DNA of 64,000 bases, taken from positions 1 to 64,000 of the forward strand of contig CAZJBS010000008.1 in the NCBI GenBank assembly GCA_964544475.1, given 5' to 3'. Origin of the DNA: CAZJBS01 sp964544475 (lineage in GTDB: Bacteria; CLD3; SB21). Numbering within the stretch: the stretch's first letter is position 1; each line of letters opens with the position of its first letter. The notes beneath the pieces are model-generated. The model worked only from the letters and a program-made list of their open reading frames with translations, did not search any database and was not told where the DNA came from. Position numbers and translations under genes: made by a program. Below are positions 59,143-64,000 of this stretch, piece by piece.

Positions 59143-61515
59143 TTAGAATTGAGGGCCCAGTTGGAGGTGGAACTTCGGATAGCCGGTCTTTTTGCTGATC
59201 TTGTCGATGCCGTATCCCACATCCAGGCCGATGACACCCACCAGCGGCATGAACAGCCGAAACCCATATCCAACGGATCGTTTGACGTTGAAAGGATCGG
59301 TCGTTTTTATTGAAGGATACACGTTGCCGGCTTCCGCAAACGCCAGGACATACATGGTTGGGTTGGGGATGACCGGGAGCCGGATTTCCGCGGAATACTT
59401 GAATTGCGTGGAACCGCCGATCGCGTATCCTTGAATCTTGGGACCGACATTTCTGAAACTGTAACCGCGCAATTGTGTCGAGCCAATGTCGAGTGCGCCA
59501 CCGCCCATATAAAAACGGTCCTGAATTGGAATCTCCTCGACGGATGAACTGGAATGGAACGTCCGCGCATATCCAAACATCATCTCCGTGTAGAAGACGA
59601 ATGACCACAACGCCGGAATGTAATTTTGCATGCGGAATGTCGACTTGGTGTAACTCTTGGGCAGAACGCGGACAAAATTGGGGAACCCGACCGTGTCGAC
59701 ATTCACAAACGCCAGATCGGTTGACAAAGTGTATGTCGATCCCGTACGTGGAAATTCGGCGGCGTCCTTGCTGTCGCGCTGAACTATCTGAGTCAAGGTC
59801 ACATTTCGATGATGCCCGTAAGTGATGTACGAGAGCACGTTGCTGGCGCTGAGAGGTGCGAGCCGTTGATTGCCGTAGGCGACGCCCCAACTGGCCGAGA
59901 AATAGTCATCGGGCCATTTGAACCGGCGTCCAAACGTGACGGAACCGCCGTACGAACGGCTTTTGTATCCATAATAGCTGGCCCGGCGGTCGCCGTCAAA
60001 TGTATAATACATGCTCGCACCGAAAGACGTTCTGGTGTTGAAAAGATATGGTTCAGAAAAGCCAATGGAAAACACCCGATAACCCTGTCCTCCGAGTTGA
60101 ATATTGAGCGAAACCGTCTGGCCGTTGCCAAGAAAATTGTTGAACGCGATGCCGGCGGAACCAATAAGACCGTCCTGGGCGGAATACCCCATGGACAGGT
60201 TGGCCGTGTCGGTGGGCTTTTCGGTCACCGTGATGACCACATTGACTTTGTCCGGGCCCGACGGTTGAATGTCCGGAATGACATTCTCAAAATAATTCAA
60301 CACCATCAAATTGCGCTGAGTGCGGATCAATGCCTCCCGGCTGAACGTTTCGCCGGGAAATGCAAACACTTCCCGCCGGATGACCTTCTCTTTGGTTTTT
60401 GTGTTGTTCTTAATTTGAACCATGTCGATCGACACCGGTGTGCCTTCGGTGACGATGAACTCAAGATCCAATGTGTCTTTTCCGACCGGCTTTTCGACCG
60501 GGACGATCTGGGCGTAGATGTATCCGCGGTCGTAGTACAGCGCGTTGACGCGCTCTTGCATGGCACGGTCATATTTCTCCTGGTCGAAAACGTCGCCGCG
60601 GTCAAATCCCAAAGCGGCGGACAGTTCGAGATTGGAGAACAAGGTATTACCGGACCACGAAACATTACCGATGTAATACTTGACGCCTTCCTCCACCCAA
60701 ACATCGATAAATAGATCTTTGTTATTCGGCGCGTAGTAGACGGAGTCCTTCACAACAACCATGTCGCGGAAGCCGTGTTTCTTGTAAAACTCGACGGTTT
60801 TCTTGAGGTCCTCACGGTATTTCTTTTCGTCAAAATCACCACTCTTGAACCATTTGAAAAAACCAGCTTTGGCGGAAGTTTCATCAAATGTGCCTCGCAG
60901 TTTACGATCGGAGTATGATTCGTTGCCGTGGAAATCGATACGGCGGATTTTGACTTTGTCGCCTTCATCGATTTTGATTTTCAGAAGAATTTTTGCCGTA
61001 TCCGTCTCGGACACGTAGCTCGTCACATCGATCTTGGCGTTAAGATAACCTTTCAGGGCATATTGTTTTCTAATACGTTCAGAGGCTTTCTTGATATGCT
61101 GCGGGCTGACCGTTTGGGATACGAAAAGGCCAATCTGGCTGCGAATATCCTTTTCATCGATTTCGTCCGTTCCGCTGATTTCCATCGCTTCCAAACGGGG
61201 ATACTCCACCACACGGAACGTCAGTGCGATGCCGTCCTCGGCTTGGTCCGCATAAACCTGGATGTCACGGAACACATTCATATCCCACAAATGTTCGATG
61301 GCTTTTTGGACGTCATCGAGCGTGAATTCCTGGCCGACGACCAATCCGGAAGCGATCCCAATCAAATCGGCGTCGGATTTGATATTGCCTTCCACGTGAA
61401 TAGCTGCAATTTTCGGCTTGGTTTGAGTGCCCTGGCCATGAGTCTGGGAAAACACAAGACCGGTGCAAAAGAAGGTGGTCAGCAAACATGCGACAGAGAA
61501 GAATGTAAAACGCAT
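59143..61515 (-). CDS. bamA: BamA, outer-membrane protein assembly factor
   Basis: A 790-residue protein with signal peptide (FFSVACLLTTFFCTGLVFS), five POTRA domains from about 37 to 430 (PKIAAIHVEGNIKSDADLIG; RIDFHGNESYSDRKLRGTF; VSWSGNTLFSNLELSAAL), and a C-terminal 16-strand barrel with the conserved surface segments (FSIGFSEPYLFNTRTSFG; DRFYMGGGALDIGSTQLRGY). It ends in LGPQF, a terminal Phe. It inserts beta-barrels into the outer membrane. ATG at 61515 with AGGA upstream; the TTG three bases earlier is unlikely. Confidence 0.97.
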   Translation of the reverse strand: MRFTFFSVACLLTTFFCTGLVFSQTHGQGTQTKPKIAAIHVEGNIKSDADLIGIASGLVVGQEFTLDDVQKAIEHLWDMNVFRDIQVYADQAEDGIALTFRVVEYPRLEAMEISGTDEIDEKDIRSQIGLFVSQTVSPQHIKKASERIRKQYALKGYLNAKIDVTSYVSETDTAKILLKIKIDEGDKVKIRRIDFHGNESYSDRKLRGTFDETSAKAGFFKWFKSGDFDEKKYREDLKKTVEFYKKHGFRDMVVVKDSVYYAPNNKDLFIDVWVEEGVKYYIGNVSWSGNTLFSNLELSAALGFDRGDVFDQEKYDRAMQERVNALYYDRGYIYAQIVPVEKPVGKDTLDLEFIVTEGTPVSIDMVQIKNNTKTKEKVIRREVFAFPGETFSREALIRTQRNLMVLNYFENVIPDIQPSGPDKVNVVITVTEKPTDTANLSMGYSAQDGLIGSAGIAFNNFLGNGQTVSLNIQLGGQGYRVFSIGFSEPYLFNTRTSFGASMYYTFDGDRRASYYGYKSRSYGGSVTFGRRFKWPDDYFSASWGVAYGNQRLAPLSASNVLSYITYGHHRNVTLTQIVQRDSKDAAEFPRTGSTYTLSTDLAFVNVDTVGFPNFVRVLPKSYTKSTFRMQNYIPALWSFVFYTEMMFGYARTFHSSSSVEEIPIQDRFYMGGGALDIGSTQLRGYSFRNVGPKIQGYAIGGSTQFKYSAEIRLPVIPNPTMYVLAFAEAGNVYPSIKTTDPFNVKRSVGYGFRLFMPLVGVIGLDVGYGIDKISKKTGYPKFHLQLGPQF

Positions 61516-61585
61516 CAAAGGATCCTGTTTCTCCGGTTTCGATGAAGTGGATCAGATCAAAAGATGAATTGTAAACCAGGAATCA

Positions 61586-62485
61586 TCATGAGGCATGCGC
61601 CGGCGATTTTCTTGCCGCACGGACTTTCCTGGTGTCGGCCACTTGCTCACTGACAAGTCCGAAACGTCGTTCGCGATTCTGGTAATTTCGAATGGCCTCG
61701 TACAAGTGGGCCTTTCGGAAGTCGGGCCAGAGGGTATCAGTGACGTAAATTTCTGTGTAAGCCAGTTGCCATAGCAGAAAGTTGCTGACCCGCAGCTCGC
61801 CGCTCGTCCGGATCATAAGATCGGGGTCGGGAAGGCCCGCTGTGTAAAGCCGACGGGCAATGGCCTCTTCGCTGATCTGGTTGGTTTCGAGGCGATGGTG
61901 TTTGATGTCCTGCACGATACGCTTCACGGCGTCGACGATCTCGATGCGACCGCTGTAACTCAATGCCAGGTTAAGAACAAGACCGGTGTTGTGTTTGGTC
62001 GTTTCCACGGCTTCGAGCACCTGTTTTAACGTTTTTTCAGGCAGCAACTCGATATGACCGATCGTCTTGACGCGCACATTCTGCGTATTGAGGTTTTCCA
62101 ATTCATTGTGGATGGTTCGCATCAGGAGTTTCATGAGAGCGGAGACCTCCCACGATGGTCGCTTCCAATTCTCCTGACTGAAGGCGTACAACGTTAGCGC
62201 TTGTACATGAAGTTCACCACAGGCCGTGACGGCTTCTTTGACGGACTTAACGCCTTCGTTGTGACCGGCGACGCGCGGCAAACCCCGCCGTTTGGCCCAA
62301 CGCCCATTGCCATCCATGATAATGGCGATGTGCCGTGGGAGGTTACCCGCCGCCAGGAGTTCACTCTGAAGATGAATATCCTCGGCGGCCGTCAGTTTTT
62401 TCTTCAGGATCGCGTGGGTTTCGCTGCCGTTGTCGTTTAACTTAGCCGACACATGCCTCTCCAGTGTAACCCGACAATAAGTCAT
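61586..62485 (-). CDS. uppS: Isoprenyl transferase (undecaprenyl diphosphate synthase, UppS)
   Basis: A 299-residue protein when started at ATG 62485. The family core LPRHIAIIMDGNGRWAKRRG begins near residue 50, and the C-terminal DLMIRTSGELRVSNFLLWQLAYTEIY and LWPDFRKAHL are intact. It makes the lipid carrier for peptidoglycan and LPS. The N-terminus is about 35 residues longer than usual. A GTG at 62452, preceded by GGAGAGG, would give 288 residues, but the promoter at 62502-62531 would allow either start. Confidence 0.93.
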   Translation of the reverse strand: MTYCRVTLERHVSAKLNDNGSETHAILKKKLTAAEDIHLQSELLAAGNLPRHIAIIMDGNGRWAKRRGLPRVAGHNEGVKSVKEAVTACGELHVQALTLYAFSQENWKRPSWEVSALMKLLMRTIHNELENLNTQNVRVKTIGHIELLPEKTLKQVLEAVETTKHNTGLVLNLALSYSGRIEIVDAVKRIVQDIKHHRLETNQISEEAIARRLYTAGLPDPDLMIRTSGELRVSNFLLWQLAYTEIYVTDTLWPDFRKAHLYEAIRNYQNRERRFGLVSEQVADTRKVRAARKSPAHAS

Positions 62486-62501
62486 TGAAAAAATTGAAGC
62501 C

Positions 62502-62531
62502 CAATATAGAAGAGGGGAGATTCATTTGCAA
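62502..62531 (-). promoter_or_regulatory. uppS promoter
   Basis: On the minus strand TTGCAA (62531-62526), 17 nt, TATATTG (62508-62502), between the xth stop and uppS. Confidence 0.72.
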
Positions 62532-62535
62532 CATA

Positions 62536-63300
62536 TTACAACGCCAATTCAATGCCGACCGGACAATGGTCCGAACCCAATACGTCGGGCATGATTCGAG
62601 CGGACTTCAGCTGGCTGACAAGGTCATCGGAGACAAAGAAATAATCGATGCGCCAACCCACATTGCGATCACGGGCACGGGTCACCATGTCCCACCAACT
62701 GTAATGATTGGGTTCCTGATTGAAACGACGAAAGGTGTCGACATATCCATGGGACACGAGCTTGTCCATCCAAGCTCTTTCGACCGGCAGAAATCCGGAG
62801 ACAGTCTCATTTTCCCTGGGACGGGCGATATCGATTTCCTTGTGAGCCGTATTGTAATCTCCGCAAATAACGAGCCGCTTGCCCTTGGCGCGCAAGCTGT
62901 CAAAATAACGCAGGATATCGTCGTAGAATTCCAGCTTGTAATTCAGACGTTCCTGGTCCCGCTTGCCATTTGGGAAGTAGACATTGCACAACATGAATTG
63001 ACCATGATCGGTGATCAGCACACGACCCTCCGTATCATAACGTTCAATCCCGAAACCTTTGACGATCTGGTGCGGCTTGTCTTTGCAATACGTGGCCACA
63101 CCCGAATAGCCTTTTTTCTCCGCGCTGCAGAAATAGGCATGATAGCCTGGAGGGTGGACCAACTCAGGTTCGAGCTGATCAACATGGGCTTTGGTTTCCT
63201 GCACACACAGCATGTCCGGATTCTCTTTGAGCATCCAGGCCAGAAATCCTTTTTTAGCCACGGCCCGCAGCCCGTTGACATTCCACGACAGTATCTTCAT
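62536..63300 (-). CDS. xth: Exodeoxyribonuclease III / AP endonuclease
   Basis: A 254-residue protein with all catalytic segments of the Xth family: ILSWNVNGLRAV (Asn), VQETKAH (metal Glu), CGDYNTAH (Asp-x-Asn) and GSDHCPVGIEL (Asp-His pair). It incises DNA at abasic sites in base excision repair. ATG at 63300. It has its own promoter overlapping the end of the upstream MFS gene. Confidence 0.96.
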   Translation of the reverse strand: MKILSWNVNGLRAVAKKGFLAWMLKENPDMLCVQETKAHVDQLEPELVHPPGYHAYFCSAEKKGYSGVATYCKDKPHQIVKGFGIERYDTEGRVLITDHGQFMLCNVYFPNGKRDQERLNYKLEFYDDILRYFDSLRAKGKRLVICGDYNTAHKEIDIARPRENETVSGFLPVERAWMDKLVSHGYVDTFRRFNQEPNHYSWWDMVTRARDRNVGWRIDYFFVSDDLVSQLKSARIMPDVLGSDHCPVGIELAL

Positions 63301-63331
63301 TGATGGACTCCCATATGATCTAAAAGCGCGC

Positions 63332-63361
63332 CAATTTAGGGGACGGGATCAACTCTTGCAA
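63332..63361 (-). promoter_or_regulatory. xth promoter
   Basis: On the minus strand TTGCAA (63361-63356), 17 nt, TAAATTG (63338-63332), about 32 nt before the xth ATG. Confidence 0.68.
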
Positions 63362-64000
63362 CTGATTTTTCCCCGGAAACAGCATGAAACATGATCGCCG
63401 CCAGCAGCGCGAAACACGAGCCCACAAGGAAAGGGGCCGACACATCCACATATTGCCATAGCATCCCGGCCAGGAGACTGGATAACAAAGCGATCAAGCC
63501 GGTCACCGCATGAAAAAGACCAATAGCCATGCCACGTTGATTTGCCGGTACAATTGTTGTGATATAGGCCTTTCCTACGCCGTCGCTCATGGCCATGTAA
63601 ACACCATACACAGGAAAGAGCAACCACAAAATATCAGCCGAAGCGAAGCCAAAACCCGCGTACACGACAGCGAAGAGAAGGAAAGAACACGTCAACACCG
63701 ATCTTGCCCCAAAGCGATCGACGAGGCGGCCAAACGGATACGACAGCAGGGCATACGCCGCATTAAACATCACATACAACTGGATGGACTGTATGGTTGA
63801 ACACCCGAGAGACGCCGAACGCAGTATCAGAAACGCATCGGAGCTGTTGCCAAGCGCAAAAAGGGCATTGACCAGCAGGAAGGACTTGAAAGGGCCTCCC
63901 GGCATTTTCCATCCTGCGAATCCGTCTGGCGGCGGGGCATGGCCGATGGTCGGTACATCGCGGACCAGCGCCCACAAAAGGCTCACAGCTAAGATGGATG
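63336..64000 (-). CDS. MFS transporter, 3' part only (runs off the window)
   Basis: About 220 codons of the C-terminal half of a major facilitator. The frame continues open to the window edge (reading SILAVSLLWALVRDVP at the boundary). Six membrane helices are visible, with the second-half motif PFGRLVDRFGARSVLTCSF (the usual G-R-x-x-D-R-x-G loop). Such proteins carry small molecules by proton coupling; the substrate is not inferable. The GTG at 63986 is internal, not a start. Confidence 0.85.
   Translation of the reverse strand, partial: SILAVSLLWALVRDVPTIGHAPPPDGFAGWKMPGGPFKSFLLVNALFALGNSSDAFLILRSASLGCSTIQSIQLYVMFNAAYALLSYPFGRLVDRFGARSVLTCSFLLFAVVYAGFGFASADILWLLFPVYGVYMAMSDGVGKAYITTIVPANQRGMAIGLFHAVTGLIALLSSLLAGMLWQYVDVSAPFLVGSCFALLAAIMFHAVSGEKSVARVDPVP

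Overview
The window reads as a scaffold from a diderm (LPS-type, Gram-negative) bacterium, most likely a metagenome-assembled member of the FCB superphylum outside the classical Bacteroidetes (Ignavibacteria, Calditrichota or KSB1-like). This placement is inference. It rests on BamA, Skp/OmpH and LpxD; a very large secreted BNR-repeat protein with a FlgD-like type IX secretion tail (FPNPFNPST motif); a DUF5686 outer-membrane protein; a VPS10-like BNR protein; and a recurrent promoter of the form TTGnAA-17-TATATTG. A run of exactly 100 N inside kdpA shows the sequence is a gapped scaffold.

Layout. 1-3.5 kb is accessory DNA: a lipoprotein, a frameshifted remnant of an abortive-infection (Abi C-terminal type) gene, a BrnT/CopG-type toxin-antitoxin pair bracketed by 23-bp near-identical direct repeats, hairpin repeats, a DinB-family gene and a 20-bp tandem array, ending at tRNA-Ser(CGA). 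4.9-14.3 kb (minus strand) is a complete Kdp potassium locus: promoter with inverted repeat, three short leader ORFs, kdpF, kdpA (gapped), kdpB, kdpC, a porin, kdpD and kdpE. 14.5-24.5 kb (plus) carries an HD phosphohydrolase, an AhpD-like protein, a lipoprotein-like protein, a membrane gluzincin protease with a TPR-like tail, a BNR/M23 protein, a CtpA-type protease, and a TauE/DUF1634 export pair.

24.5-27.1 kb is a tight four-gene cassette: two paralogous V4R-like proteins flanking an orphan ParA ATPase, plus a small charged protein. I do not recognise it as a described system. 27-38 kb holds large surface or secreted proteins. 38.2-43.6 kb (minus) is an operon of a NADP-type isocitrate/isopropylmalate-family dehydrogenase, an HMG-CoA-lyase-like enzyme, a CaiB CoA-transferase, LeuC/LeuD-type hydratase subunits and a small ferritin-like protein, with no 2-isopropylmalate synthase. 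Its substrate is uncertain.

43.8-55.7 kb (plus) is mostly housekeeping (UbiD family, YmdB-type phosphoesterase, FolD, methylmalonyl-CoA epimerase, SucC, adenosine deaminase, XerD, RNase P RNA, ThiE). It also carries a nucleosidase overlapping a spore-photoproduct-lyase homologue, and a membrane protein joining two exported lectin-fold domains to two cytoplasmic winged-helix domains. 55.8-64 kb (minus) is envelope biogenesis and repair: MFS fragment, Xth, UppS, BamA, two OmpH paralogues, terminator, LpxD, RuvB.
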